From Cephalopachus bancanus (lineage: Eukaryota > Chordata > Mammalia > Primates > Tarsiidae), in assembly GCA_027257055.1 (NCBI GenBank), contig JAPVLO010000059.1, positions 3,348,001 to 3,412,000 of the forward strand: a DNA stretch of 64,000 nt, read 5' to 3'. The notes below the pieces were generated by a model, which did no database searches, was not told the DNA's origin, and worked only from the letters and a program-made list of their open reading frames with translations. Numbering within the stretch: the first letter of the stretch is position 1; the number at the start of each line of letters is the position of its first letter. The position numbers were made by a program, and so were the translations under genes. This document shows, piece after piece, positions 19,535 through 30,480 of this stretch.

Positions 19535-19956
19535 CTTTTTTTTTTTTAAGTCAGAGTCTCTGTTGCCCAGGCTGGAGTGCAGTGGCACGCTCATGGCCAC
19601 CGCAACCTTGACCTGCTGGACTCTGGCAATACTTCCGCCTCAGCCTTTCAAGTAGCGGAACTATAGGTGCACGCTACCACACCCGGCTAATTTTTTATTT
19701 ATTGTAGAGACGAGGTCTTGCCAAGTTTCCTGGGCTGGTCTTGAACTTGCAGGCTCAGGCATTCCTCTCGCCTTGGCCTCCCAAAGTACTGGGATTATAG
19801 GCTGAGCCACCGAGCCCGGCCTAATATTTTGATTTATTGTAGGAATGAAGTCTCACCATGTTGCCCGGGTTGGTCTCAAATCTGTGAGCTCAGGCAATCC
19901 TCTCACCTCAGCCTCCCAAAGCGTTGAGATTACAGATGTGAGCCACCAAGCCCGGC
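19535..19956 (-). mobile_element. Trimeric Alu (dimer plus extra left monomer)
   Basis: A complete intermediate dimer (19535-19821) ends GAGCCCGGCC and runs directly, without a tail, into CTAATATTTTGATTTATTGTAGG and a second left arm ending ACCAAGCCCGGC. The order on minus is left-left-right, so it reads as one three-arm element. Confidence 0.85.
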
Positions 19957-20608
19957 TTATTTTTAACTTCTTTTATAACCAGCATGCATTGTTAAACAAA
20001 AGCTCTTCTTTTAAGTTTGAGCAAAAAACACTGATCAAAAAAGTGAAAAATATGCACCAAAAAATAGTTAAACGTTCCAATATTGGGTCAGAACAGAACC
20101 TTTAAGGAACTCCCTAGTGAATTCACCACTAAAATTCAAGGCTGAATAAGATTCCTGGAGTATTTTTTTAAATAAATTCATGAAAAGAATTTGCTTTGAG
20201 ATTAATGATAATTATACATTGTAACTTGTTTGTTCTATTGGATTTTTAATCAAACTTAAGGAAAAAAAAAGCAAACACAAAGCTACCTCCTGAGCATTGC
20301 AGCACAATAGCAACCTCTCCTGTGCTGTCCTTTATTAGATTAATTAAATTAAATGGATTCTTAGGGGATCACAAATTCCACTGACGCCTCAAGGAGGAAG
20401 ACACATAGGGCTCCCTCGCCACTGCAGCATTAAATCAGGACCCAGTTTGATGGGGATGTCAGTGGGAGTCAGAGGGATTTGCTCACAGACAGTAGCATCT
20501 TTAAGCAAATCCATTTTGTCCCAACAAGATATGTCAACCTGCTGAAGTCTGGTCACTACACTGCTGAAGTGTAGAATGTCAAGTAATCATTTGAAATTGG
20601 TATTACTG
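19957..20608. other. Unannotated, probably unique DNA
   Basis: About 650 bp. TTTATTAGATTAATTAAATT and the G/C-richer 20370-20520 stand out, but I recognise no family and no coding frame. Confidence 0.5.
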
Positions 20609-20910
20609 GGCTGGGCACAGTGGCTCAAGCCTATAATCCCAGCACTTTGGGAGGCCAAGGCGAGAGGAGTACCTGAGTCCAGGGGTTCGAGACCAGCCTA
20701 GGCAACTTTGCGAGACCTTGTCTCTACAATACATAAAAAATTAGCCGAGCATGGTAGTGAGTGCCTGTAGTTCTGACTACTTAGAAGGCTGAGGCAGAAG
20801 GATTGCCTGAACCCAGCAGGTGGAGGCTGTGGTGGCCATGAGCGTGCCACTGCCCTCCAGCCTGGGAGATGGAGTGAGACTCCAACTCAAAAAAAAAAAA
20901 AAAGAAAGAA
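20609..20910 (+). mobile_element. Alu dimer, intermediate class
   Basis: Target duplication GAAATTGGTATTA on both sides (about 20593 and 20911). Linker CTACAATACATAAAAA; right arm GTGGCCATGAGCGTGCC. Confidence 0.97.
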
Positions 20911-20969
20911 AGAAATTGGTATTACCATTGTGTGGCAGACACTTTTAGTTACCAACCTAACAACCATTT

Positions 20970-21105
20970 CTTTTTTCTTTCTTTCTTTTTTGAGACAGGA
21001 TCTTACTATGTTGTCCAAGCTGGACTCAAACTCTTGGGCAATCCTCCCATTTAGGCCTCCAAAGTAGCTGGGACTACAGACATGCGCCACCACACCCAGC
21101 TTATG
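20970..21105 (-). mobile_element. Alu-derived monomer, antisense
   Basis: TTTTGAGACAGGATCTTACT to CGCCACCACACCCAGC, about 130 bp. Flanked by CAACCATTT on both sides, so it inserted as a monomer. Confidence 0.85.
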
Positions 21106-21167
21106 GCAACCATTTTCCTATCCTGCTTTCTTGCCAACAGAGCCCTCTTCGTATTCTAAGAAGAGAA

Positions 21168-21456
21168 GCTGGGCACAGTGGCTCATGCCTATAATCCCAG
21201 CACTTTGGGAGGTAGAGGTGAGAGAACTGCCTGAGCTCAGGGGTTTGAGACCAGCCTGAGCAACATGGTGAGACCTTGTCTCTACAACAAATAAAAAAAA
21301 TTCAGCTGGGTGTGGTGGCACATGCCTGTAAGGCTGAGGCAGAAGGATTGCCTGAGCCCAGCAGGTTGAGGCTACGGTGGCCGTGAGCATGTCACTGCAC
21401 TCCAGCCTGGGCAACAGTGAGACTCCAACTCAAAAAAAAAAAAAAAAAAAAAAAAC
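21168..21456 (+). mobile_element. Alu dimer, intermediate class, small right-arm deletion
   Basis: AGCTGGGCACAGTGGCTC to CCAACTCAAAA. The segment between CATGCCTGTA and AGGCTGAGG in the right arm is shortened. Confidence 0.96.
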
Positions 21457-22071
21457 CAGCAAAAATTCAGATACTCAATTTCTGTGCCTCCTTGAGTCAT
21501 TGTGTAGACAAGTGATCCAGTCCTGTCCAATCAGACTAACGTGGATATTTCCTAGGATAAAGAGAGAGATGAATGAGAGAAATCTCTCTCTCTTGCTCTT
21601 CCTGCTTTGGGACATTGTTGCTTTTTGCTACTGTAGCCAGCATCTTACAATTATGAAGAAACACCTACCACAGAAATACTGAAGATAGATGACATGCAGC
21701 AAGAAGCAACCCCTTCTATACTTCTGTTTGCTTTGCCCTAGGACATGGAAGGGTCTGTGGTCTTCTCAGGGGTTGAACAGAAATTGTGGGTAAAGAGGAA
21801 GGGTCAGGTATCGTCCATATCTTTGTCATAGCTAAGAGGATACTGACAGCATTATAGCAGAAGTTTTAAGCATGTGAACAGGGAAAGGTTTCGCGTCATT
21901 CTCTGTGGTCTGGGAAGGTTCTGGAGCCATGGCAGATGGAAATGGAGATGAGATCCCCCTGGGAAGCCTGTTGCCCCTCTCTCTGACAGAGCCCCAATTC
22001 CCATCATGAATGTGCATTTTCCAGGCCAATTACCAGTGAGACAGAACCCACCTAGTTGTTCAAAACAGATA
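21457..22071. other. Unannotated DNA
   Basis: About 600 bp including ATCTCTCTCTCTTGCTCTTCC. No repeat family or gene recognised; frames on both strands are short. Confidence 0.45.
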
Positions 22072-22357
22072 CGCCCCGCCCGTAATCCCAGCACTTTGGG
22101 AGGTGGAGGTGAGAGGATTGCCTGAGCCCAGGAGTTCAAGACCAGCCTGGGCAACTTGGTGAGACTTCCGCTCTACAATAAAATAAAAAAATTAGCCAGG
22201 TGTGGTGGCATGCACCTGTGGTTCCAGTTACTTGGAAGGATGAGGTGGAAGAATCACCTGAGCCCAGCAGGTCGAGGCTGTGGTGACCATGAGCGTGCCA
22301 CTGCATGCCAGCCTGGGCGACAGTGAGACTCAGACTCAAAAAAACAAAAAACACACA
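22072..22357 (+). mobile_element. Alu dimer, intermediate class, 5'-truncated
   Basis: Begins at CGCCCGTAATCCCAGC (about 20 nt missing) and ends in an A-rich tail. Target duplication AAAACAGATA. Confidence 0.95.
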
Positions 22358-22359
22358 AA

Positions 22360-22530
22360 AAACAGATATCCAATCCACGTAATCTACCTCCTGTGCAAGT
22401 CATTTTTTATGCAGAATTTCCTATCTTTAGCATCAAGGTCACATATCCTCCATATTTCCTCCAAGAATCCTTCTTCAGAGACTTCCTCCGCCAAGGCCCT
22501 GCAGACTTCTGTACCTGATACTCCAGCTGA
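22360..22530 (+). mobile_element. Possible LINE2-like fragment
   Basis: TTCCTCCAAGAATCCTTCTTC and AGAGACTTCCTCCGCC resemble the L2 3' region. Weak and diverged. Confidence 0.35.
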
Positions 22531-22559
22531 GGGCTCTAACTCTTAGGCAATCATAATAG

Positions 22560-22800
22560 TATAATAATAAAATAGCTAACATCTATTGAGCACTCATTCT
22601 ATGCCAGGAACTATTTTAAGTGCTTTCATGTACCAACTCACAGTAATTCTGTAAAGAGGATACTATCATTTCTCTTATTTTACAGGTAAGGACACAAAGG
22701 AATGAAGTAACTTACCCAGAATCTCATATCTAGTAGGTACCAGAGCTGGGTTACAAGCCTTGGCATCTTGACTCCAAAGACTGTGTGCCAAACTCTTATG
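22560..22800 (+). mobile_element. MIR SINE, nearly full length
   Basis: AGCTAACATCTATTGAGCAC, TATGCCAGGAACTATTTTAAG, TTTTACAGGTAAGGACAC, GAGCTGGGTTACAAGCC follow the MIR consensus order from 5' to 3'. Confidence 0.9.
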
Positions 22801-23467
22801 TAAAACTTGCTCTCAGAAATAAGTTTCCTTTAGAATCTAAGGGGAGAGGCAGAAGAAAGGAATTCACCAGAAGAACAGATGTGTAGAGGGATAGTGCCAG
22901 GAGAGAGATAGGCCCTGAGTGAAAAATGGTTAACAACGTGACATTTCGTGTGTCATCAGTTTTCTCCAAGTCCAAATTCCTCGTATTTCCTTCTCTTTTC
23001 TGCGAAAACAGGGAAGGCTTCACTGTAGTCAAACTATCTCCCTTATTAGCTTGCCAAGGTTACCAACCTCCTCTCTCAAGGCATTTAGTTTCACTCTATT
23101 CATTCCTTCATTACCTTCGGTTGGTTTGTTTAATAATGTATTTACCACCCGAGAGACTTGAGCTTTAGGTTGATGTTTTTCTTGTTACTGTTTTGGAGAC
23201 AAAAGATTGTGTTACCCTTTTGGTGGCAGATAATAAGAACTCAGTTTCCATTTTTCCTATACAGAAAGGAGCCACAGGAGTGGGAAGGTGTGCAAGAAAA
23301 ATAACCCCTTTTCCTAGTGTTCCTACACCTAATGATGCTCACAGCCTACATAAGACTGGGCTCCCGACATTGCATCTCTTCAATGATGCCTACTTGCAGC
23401 CATTTTTCCCAGTGAGGATCCCTCAGCATCAGTAAGACTAGATCAGAAGCAGTTTTACTAGAATTTC
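22801..23467. other. Unannotated, probably unique DNA
   Basis: About 670 bp. Short open frames occur on both strands (22926-23168 +, 23193-23435 +), but I see no family resemblance, splice structure or codon pattern that supports a gene. Confidence 0.5.
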
Positions 23468-23650
23468 CACTAAGACAGTAATTCTCAACCCTACTTACAG
23501 TTAGACACATCTGATGAGCTTTAAGGAAAAAACCCAGTGCCCACACTATGCCCCTGACCAATTGTGTCAGAATGTCTGGGGATATGACCTAAGCAACATT
23601 ATTTTTTAAAGCTTCCCTAGTGATTCCAATGTGGTTGAGAACCACTTTCC
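23468..23650 (+). mobile_element. MER5-like DNA transposon relic (hAT-Charlie)
   Basis: AGTAATTCTCAACCC at one end and TGGTTGAGAACCACTTTCC at the other. The middle has ACACATCTGATGAGCTTTAA, as in MER5. Terminal parts are inverted. Confidence 0.75.
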
Positions 23651-23999
23651 TAAAAAATGTGTGACCTCTGACCTCATTGCTAAAATCTATGTTTATTTTT
23701 TTAGAATGGAAAATATAGTTTATTTAGAAAGTAAATGGAGAGGAGATTCACCTCCCCAAGGTAGGGGACGGGCCAAAGCTAGGAAATATGGCAACCATAG
23801 CTCAAAGAGTCACATGGCAAGACCAGAGTTTAGCAATGCAATGGCCAAAATATCATTTCCAAAAGGTAAAATCATGACTCTTGTGCAAATATGAAATGAA
23901 TGTGTCAAATGTATTCAACTCATCAATAAGGGAGACAGTAATATGTCAAAAACAGTTCAAAGAGCATTTGAGGAGCTAAATATTTATGGGCAATGTTAG
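23651..23999. other. Unannotated DNA
   Basis: AT-rich. The right part probably merges into the L1 beginning near 24000. Confidence 0.4.
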
Positions 24000-24111
24000 C
24001 ATAAGGTTATGGTGTTAAATACAAAACTAGTTAATGTCACTCCCCAAAGCAATCTACAGATTCAATGCAATCCCTATCAAAATCCCAATGGCCTTTTTAA
24101 AATAAATGGAG

Positions 24112-24412
24112 ATCGGTGGCTCAGCCTGTAATCCCGCGCCTTTGGGAGGCTGAGGTGAGCGGATTGCCTGAACCCGCGGGTTCGAGACCCGCCTGGGCAG
24201 CGAGACCTCATCTCTACAAAAAAAAAAAAAAAAAAAATCAGCCGGGCGTGGTAGCACATGCCTGTAATTCCAGTTACTCGGAAGGCTGAGGCGGAAGGAT
24301 CACCAGAGCCCAGCAGGTCGAGGCTGCGGTGGCCGGGAGCGGCCACTGCACTCCAGTCTAGGCGACAGAGTGAGACTCCAACTCAAAAAAAATAAAAAAT
24401 AAAAAATAAAAA
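24112..24412 (+). mobile_element. Alu dimer, GGCC class, D5, slightly 5'-truncated
   Basis: Starts at ATCGGTGGCTCAGCC, with GGGCAGCGAGACC. Target duplication AAATAAATGGAG. Confidence 0.97.
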
Positions 24413-24532
24413 AAATAAATGGAGAAGCCAATCCTAAAATTCATATGGAATTGCAGGAGACCCTGAATAGACAAAACAATCTTTAAGAAGCAGAACAAGC
24501 TTGAAGGACTCATACTTGCTGATTCCAAATCC

Positions 24533-24821
24533 TTTTTTTTGAGTCGGAGTCTCCCTCTGTTGCCCAGGCGGGAGTGCAGTGGCACACTCACAGCCATCCC
24601 AGTGTCGACCTGCTAGACTCCGGCCATCCTTCTGTCTCAGTCTTCCAAGTAACCAGAACCACAGGCGCCGGCTACCATACCCGGCTAGTTTTTGATTTAT
24701 TGTAGAGAAGAGATCTTACCAAGTTGCCCAGGTTGGTCTCAAACCCACAGGCTCAGACAATCCCTTTGCCCTAGGCCTCCCAAAGTGCTAGGATTATAGG
24801 CTGAATCACCGAGTCCAGCCC
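24533..24821 (-). mobile_element. Alu dimer, intermediate class
   Basis: GAGTCGGAGTCTCCCTCTG to AATCACCGAGTCCAGCC. Right arm CACACTCACAGCCATCCC. Confidence 0.96.
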
Positions 24822-25496
24822 CAAACAGATTTTTTAAAACCTCAAAATGTATCAAAGATCTAAATGTAAAATTTAAACTATAAAAATCAGAAGAAGGCAT
24901 AGGAGGAAATCTTCATGACTTGGATATGGCCATTTTTTAAAGATATAATACCAAAAACAGAAGCAACAATGAAAAAAAATAGATAAATTGAACTTAGAAT
25001 GAGACAACGTCCCACAGAATGGGAGAGAATATTTGGAGATCATATAATTGATAAGGGTTTTATATCCAGAATATACAAAGAATTCCTGTAACTCAACAAC
25101 AAAACATCAAGCAACCCAATTTAAAAATGACTAAGGACTTGAATAGACATTTCAAATCATAGAAATGACCAACAAGCACATAAAAAGATGCTCAATGTCA
25201 TTAGACATCAGGGAAATGCAAATTAAAGCTATAGTGAGATACCACTCCATACCGACAAGGTTGGCCATGACCAAAAAAAAAAAAAAAAAAAAAGGAAAGT
25301 TTAAGTGTTGGTAAAGATGTGAAGAAACTGAACCGCCCTATACAATGCTGGTGGGAATGTAAAATGGTATAGCTGCCATGGAAAACAGTTTGGTGTATCC
25401 TCAAAAAGTTAAACGGGAGGTGGAGGTGGTAGGGGTGGGAAGTTAAACATAGAATAAATGCATGACCCAGCAATTCTACTTTTAAATATACATCCA

Positions 25497-25770
25497 GCCC
25501 AGACGTGGTGGTTTAAGCCTGTAATCCCAGCACTTTGGGAGGCCAAGGTGAGGGGATTGCCTGAGCCCATGGGTTCAAAAACAGCTTGGCGAGACCTCAT
25601 CTCTACAATAAATCAAAAATTAGCCGGTCATGGTAGCACCCGCCTGTAGTTCTGGCTACTTGGAAGGTGAGGCAGAAGGATTGCCTGAGCATAGGAGGTT
25701 GATGCTGGGGTGGCCATGAGCGTGCCACTGCTCTTCAGCCTGGGCAACAGAGTTGAGACTCCAACTCAAA
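25497..25770 (+). mobile_element. Alu dimer, intermediate class
   Basis: CAGCCCAGACGTGGTGG to CTCCAACTCAAAATAAAT. Target duplication about ATATACATCCA / ATATATATCCA within the L1. Confidence 0.96.
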
Positions 25771-26164
25771 ATAAATAAGCATATATATCCAAAAAAATTG
25801 AAAACATGTATTTAAAAAAATCCTTGAATGTTCACAGTATCATTGTTCACAATAGCCCAAAAGTAGAAACTAAATGTCTATCAGCAGATGAATGCATAAA
25901 CAAAACGTTGTATATACATAGAGTGAAATATTATTCAGCCATAAGAAGGAATGAAGTACTGATACTAAAACCAACACAGATGAACCTTGAAAACATGCTA
26001 GATGAAAGATGCCAGACACAAAAGGCTACATATTGTATGATTTCATTTACATAAAAAATCTGGAATAAGTGAATCCACAGAGATAGAAATCAGATTAGTG
26101 GTTGCTAAGGGGAAGGGAAAAGGGGATGGTGGAGGTTTTCCTTTTGAAGTGATAAAAGAGTCTT

Positions 26165-26451
26165 TTTGTTTTTGAGTCGGAGTCTCACTCTGTCGTCCAG
26201 ACTGGAGTGCAGTGGCCGCTCCCGGCCACCGCAGCCTCGACCTGCTGGGCTCCTGCGACCCTTCTGCCTCAGCCTAACAAGTAGCTGGAACTACAGGCAC
26301 ACGCTACCACACCCGGCTAATTTTTTGATTTATTGTAGAGATGAGGTCTCACCAAGTTGCCCAGGCGAGTCTCGAACCCTCAGGCTCAGGCAATCCACTC
26401 ACCTCGGCCTCCCAAGGCATGGGATTACAGGCTGAGCCACCGAGCTCAGCT
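26165..26451 (-). mobile_element. Alu dimer, GGCC class
   Basis: Exact 14-bp target duplication GATAAAAGAGTCTT (26151-26164, 26452-26465). CCGCTCCCGGCC and full linker. Confidence 0.98.
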
Positions 26452-26580
26452 GATAAAAGAGTCTTAAAACTGCAGAGAGGTGATAGCCAAACAACATTCC
26501 AAATATACTAAATGCCACTGACTTGTACGCTTTTAAATAGTTAATGATTAATTTTATGGTCTATGAATTTTACTCTTTTT

Positions 26581-26963
26581 TTAAAGAATAGGTTAATGTC
26601 TATCAGGGCCATAAATTGTAACCTTTAGGGTTATTTGTTCCTCCCGACAAAAACAAATTTCACCTGACTAAATGCTGTCAGACAAAAATTTACATTTTAA
26701 CCTCTGCCCCATGAGTTGAAATGGCCCTAACAATAGAAAGTCCACTGTGCTGAAAGAACACCCAGGAATTTTTTCTCTATTTCCAAGTTTTGAGTATTTT
26801 TTTCTAACATCATATATTATCTAAGCTAACCAGTTCAGACTTGACCATGTTTACTTACTGGGTTTACTTTCACCATTGGAGAGGTCTTTTTTATTTTTTA
26901 TTTTTTTGGTCAGTTGCCCTTACTCAGGGTCATTCAAGTTGACTAGAAATGTACTTAATGTAC
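26581..26963. other. Unannotated DNA
   Basis: Includes TTTTTTATTTTTTATTTTTTT near 26888. No nameable feature before the LTR. Confidence 0.45.
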
Positions 26964-27180
26964 TGAGAGAACCGTAATAGAGTATACCATAAACTTAGGT
27001 TAAGAGCATGCTATAACCCAATAAATATGTAATCAGCTTGTGGACAATAGCATAGCCGTTTTAGTTTTCTGCTTTAAAACATAACCTGTAGCTGTTTAAA
27101 GTTTCAGTTATGGGAAAAACTGCAAAGCTCCAGTTCAAGCTTCAACTTCTTCCCTTGACCCACTTTCCCCTTAGCAACAA

Positions 27181-27185
27181 CCAAT
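27181..27185 (+). promoter_or_regulatory. CCAAT box in the LTR U3
   Basis: AACCAATCAGGTG, about 195 bp upstream of the TATA-like box. Position fits an ERV U3 promoter. Confidence 0.5.
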
Positions 27186-27375
27186 CAGGTGCCAGGGGAA
27201 AATCACCTAAAGTTTCCAAATATCTCAGCAACTTCCCCAGGTAGTGGGCCAAGGTCAGCCCGAGTCAAGCTAGCCAATCCCCCACGATTGAGCTGATCAC
27301 CAAAGGTTACTACCCAATTAAATGGTAACAAGACTGGAAAATCCCCCCAAACTCCTCCTCCCTTTGTGTAAAAAC

Positions 27376-27382
27376 ATAAAAG
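27376..27382 (+). promoter_or_regulatory. TATA-like box of the LTR
   Basis: ATAAAAG about 85 bp before the AATAAA signal, the usual U3/R arrangement. Present activity unknown. Confidence 0.6.
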
Positions 27383-27462
27383 GTATCTGCTTAAGGAAGT
27401 CAGGGCCTCTGGGTATACTCCGCTGCGTCGGTTGTCAACAGAGGTCCAGGCTCGAGCTTGCA

Positions 27463-27468
27463 AATAAA
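27463..27468 (+). terminator. Polyadenylation signal of the LTR
   Basis: AATAAA in GCAAATAAAGACCC, followed by a T/G-rich U5 (TTGGCTCTTGGTGG). It marks the R region. Confidence 0.65.
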
Positions 27469-27535
27469 GACCCTCTTGAACTTTCATCGGAATTGGCTCT
27501 TGGTGGTCTCTCAGATTGAACATTCGGCCACTACA

Positions 27536-27805
27536 GTACTTAACCTGGAAATGGAAAGGATTGGAACCTAGATTTCGTTGCTCCCTGAAGAGTTCTTGGG
27601 CCACATGCAAATTTGATCACCTCATTCCAGCAATCAGCAACTTTTCTATGTGTGGATCTATCTACTTATCTGTAGCATCTATTTATGTGACAATGGATAA
27701 GAAATAACAGTATCATTCATTCTGCTTACAGAGCTGGATTCTCAGCCCTTTGCAAGTAAAGGAAGCACAGAGCCATACCAAACCCTTTCACCAAAAGATA
27801 GGGGA
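27536..27805. other. Unannotated DNA
   Basis: Sequence between the solo LTR and the GA tract; nothing recognised. Confidence 0.5.
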
Positions 27806-27818
27806 GGAGACAGAGAGA

Positions 27819-27871
<53 letters not shown>

Positions 27872-27928
27872 AGACAGAGACAGAGACAGAGACCGAGAGA
27901 GATAGAGAGAGATAGGGGAGAGAGAGAC
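27806..27928. repeat. (GA)n purine tract
   Basis: About 120 bp of GAGA with CAGAGA and GATAGA variants, almost purely purine on +. The Ser/Leu-rich antisense frames across it (27726-28132) are artefacts. Confidence 0.97.
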
Positions 27929-29080
27929 CTTGCAAGAGCATGTAGGCACTGAAGCACTTTTGTGTAGCACTTTAATTTTTAATAAACATTTTGAGGATGA
28001 TAGAACCCTTTGAGCATTCAAAGAAAGCTGAACTTCAGCCTCCTGAGTAGCTAGGACTACAAGTGTGTGAAAAAAAACAAAGAAAGCTAAGACATCTTCT
28101 ACAGGGTAACACACATAGATACATAAACACAAAACTTTGTAGATAATTTCATATGGCTTTGTGCCTCCAGAAAGGTTTCCAAGAACTCCTACTCTGAGTT
28201 CCCCAAAACCAAAACCAGCAGAAATGGCCAGAGTAAACCATTTTAAAATGTTTTGTGTGATTTGACTAACTCATCTGTAGACAAAGCCTTCATTTTGTAG
28301 CTTTAATCCTTTTGAAAGAACCACAGAATATATGAAATTGATCCCTTTATTTGTAGGTTCCTGAAATCAGGAAATCAAATTGTGAACAGGGAAGAAAACA
28401 TCAAAGGGGAAGACTTCTTCATAGACTTGCTTTTTTGGAGTTCCATTATTTTAACTAATTAGCTAACTACTGTCAAAAGACATTCATTTTGAAAAACTTA
28501 TTTATTTTGCTCTGCCACATTTATTTGCCTAGTGTCACTCTTATGTACATAGATCACTGGTAATAAAGTCTAGAACAGCCTTATCCAACATGCATTTCAA
28601 TATTAGGCTGCAAATGCAACAAGCTCTCTATATTAACCTCTAACTGAAATTAATCATGTTCACTTTCTTCTCAGCTTGAAGACTTTTTATGGGCCTTTCT
28701 GCTCCTCCCACTCACAAACTCATTATTTTCATCTGCTAATTTATTTTCTAATTACTTATTTCTGTCATGCTGTCCCAATAGTATACTCTGGTTTTTAGTA
28801 AACCTTGAACTATCTCAGGAAAAAGAAAATGTCAGAATGGTATTTTTTTGAGGGGATCTAAACTTAAAAGTAAGATTTACTTTGCATGCACCATTAAAGG
28901 TGATAAATCTCCAAGCTTCAGTTAGAACATAACAGCATCAAATGTCATGGAAATTCCTTCTTTATGCCACTTACTTCATTATGAAGTTTAAAGTAGAATT
29001 TAAAGTCTTTTTAAAAAATGTCATAGAGTTGATGAACAATGCTTCTGGAAAGATGAGGAAAGAGCTATAAAACCAGGGCT
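27929..29080. other. Unannotated, probably unique DNA
   Basis: About 1.15 kb. Only a short antisense Alu scrap at 28033-28070 (TTCAGCCTCCTGAGTAGCTA) is recognisable. No gene signal. Confidence 0.5.
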
Positions 29081-29290
29081 GGTAATCAATTGTCATGCAC
29101 TAGCACCCATTGTGCGTTTTTTACATCAAACATCTCTTCTCTCTGGGCCAAGGTTCATTCTCACTGGCCAGGCACCTTGATCAGATTGGTTAAATGCCTG
29201 GGGTGACCAATTTATCCCTGTTTGCATGGGGCCTCTCCAGTTTTAGCACTGACAGTCTAGCGTACCCCTTCAATTCCAATAAAACTGGGC
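29080..29290. mobile_element. Possible ancient DNA-transposon relic
   Basis: GGGGTGACCAATTTATCCCTG and CAGTTTTAGCACTGACAGTC resemble an old mammalian non-autonomous element I cannot name. Low certainty. Confidence 0.3.
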
Positions 29291-29435
29291 TAGTTGATCT
29301 CTTTAATTACCCCTTTCAGCAAAAATCAACATTACTAATTTAAAAACACCTCGAGTCCACATTTTGTAAACAAGTGTCCTCTTTGGTTTTGTAATATACT
29401 CCAGACTTGTTGAAAAAAAAAAAAAAACATACTCA

Positions 29436-29738
29436 GTTGGGCTCGGTGGCTCAGCCTGTAATCCCGCGCTTTGGGAGGCTGAGGTGAGTGGATTGCCTGA
29501 GCCCACGGGTTTGAGACCCGCCTGGGCAACTTGGCGAGACCTCATCTCTACAATAAATCAAAAAATTAGCCGGGAGTGGTAGCGCGTGCCTATAATTCCA
29601 GCTACTTGGAAGGCTGAGGTGGAAGGATCACTGGAGCCCAGCAGGCTGAGGCTGCCGTGGCCGGGAGCGGCCACTGCACTCCGGTCTGGGCTACAGAGTG
29701 AGACTCCGACTCAAAAAAAAAAAAAAAAAAAAAAAAAA
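29436..29738 (+). mobile_element. Alu dimer, GGCC class
   Basis: Full linker GGGCAACTTGGCGAGACC and GTGGCCGGGAGCGGCCACTG. Long A tail. Confidence 0.98.
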
Positions 29739-30180
29739 TCGAAACACATTTAAGACTAGAATGGAAATTACATGAGTATTATGTCAGAAAAGTCTGGTAG
29801 CAGAAAGACTAATTTGCATTGGCATTTACAATAGAGAACATTTACATATTGTGAAATTAAAAATAAAGATTTTTTTTTAAAAAGCAGATATGGAAATCTG
29901 CCTAAAGATGTTACTCTGAGAATAGTATAGAATAGAATTTCTTCTACTGCTGAGGCTTGTTATTGTTTCAAAATTTGAATTGTATTTATTAGAATAGGTA
30001 ATAAATGGCTTTAGTGACAAAAGCTCAAAAGGAACAAAAAGTATGTATGTACAATAAAGCATCTCCCTTCCACCCCTTCCCCCAACCATTCAACCATCCC
30101 CCCAAATTGTTATTTATTCCTAATGTACTGTCCAGACATATTGTGTGCAAATATAAACCAATAGATAGAATTTAGTAAAG
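29739..30180. other. Unannotated AT-rich DNA
   Basis: Nothing recognised; C-rich patch CCACCCCTTCCCCCAACC near 30070. Confidence 0.45.
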
Positions 30181-30480
30181 TGGTAATTTCTGAATACGAG
30201 GTCAGTCGGTGCAAAGGAACCTAACCTGGTACAGAGTTGGGGAAGGCCTTCCCTACAGGCTGACTTTAGAACTGAAGGGTAGGAGTTAGCCAAGCTAGAA
30301 AGGCAAGAAAGAGCAAAGCCACAGAAAAGAGCCTGGAGGAGTTTTGGAACATTCAGGGCACTGCAAGCAGTCCAGAAGGGTCAGCGCTCAGGAGACAAAA
30401 GCATTGGGGCCAGTGAGAGGTTAATCATAGAGACAGGTAGGGCCAACAAACATGCTTTCTTTCAGTATGAAAGCACAATT
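30181..30480. mobile_element. Ancient LINE2-like relic
   Basis: GAAGGCCTTCCCTACAGGC, GAAGGGTAGGAGTTAGCCAAG, GGAACATTCAGGGCACTGC, AGACAGGTAGGGCC match a widespread old mammalian repeat I associate with LINE2. Family name uncertain. Confidence 0.5.

Larger units (their letters stand above)
24000..26580 (+). mobile_element. Old L1, ORF2 3' half and 3' UTR, sense, with four Alus
   Basis: AATGCAATCCCTATCAAAATC, GATTTTTTAAAACCTCAAAAT, TTTATATCCAGAATATAC, GAAATGCAAATTAAAGCTAT, TCACAATAGCCCAAAAG, AGTGAAATATTATTCAGCC and TTAATTTTATGGTCTATGAA run in L1 order to the 3' end. Alus at 24112, 24533, 25497 and 26165 interrupt it. Frames are broken throughout. Confidence 0.9.
26964..27535 (+). mobile_element. 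Solo LTR, class I (gammaretrovirus-like) ERV
   Basis: 572 bp from TGAGAGAACC to GGCCACTACA (TG..CA), flanked by GTAC on both sides (26960-26963, 27536-27539), the 4-bp duplication usual for class I ERVs. In order: a CCAAT box (27181), ATAAAAG TATA-like box (27376), AATAAA signal (27463), then a U5 with TTGGCTCTTGGTGGTCTCTC. There is no internal region, so this is an LTR-LTR recombination product. It encodes nothing; the 135-codon antisense frame at 27203-27610 is a shadow. Confidence 0.82.

Noticed and set aside
27203..27610. 135-codon minus frame
   Set aside because: Entirely antisense to the solo LTR; no protein similarity.
27726..28132. Ser/Leu-repeat frames
   Set aside because: Translation of the GA microsatellite.
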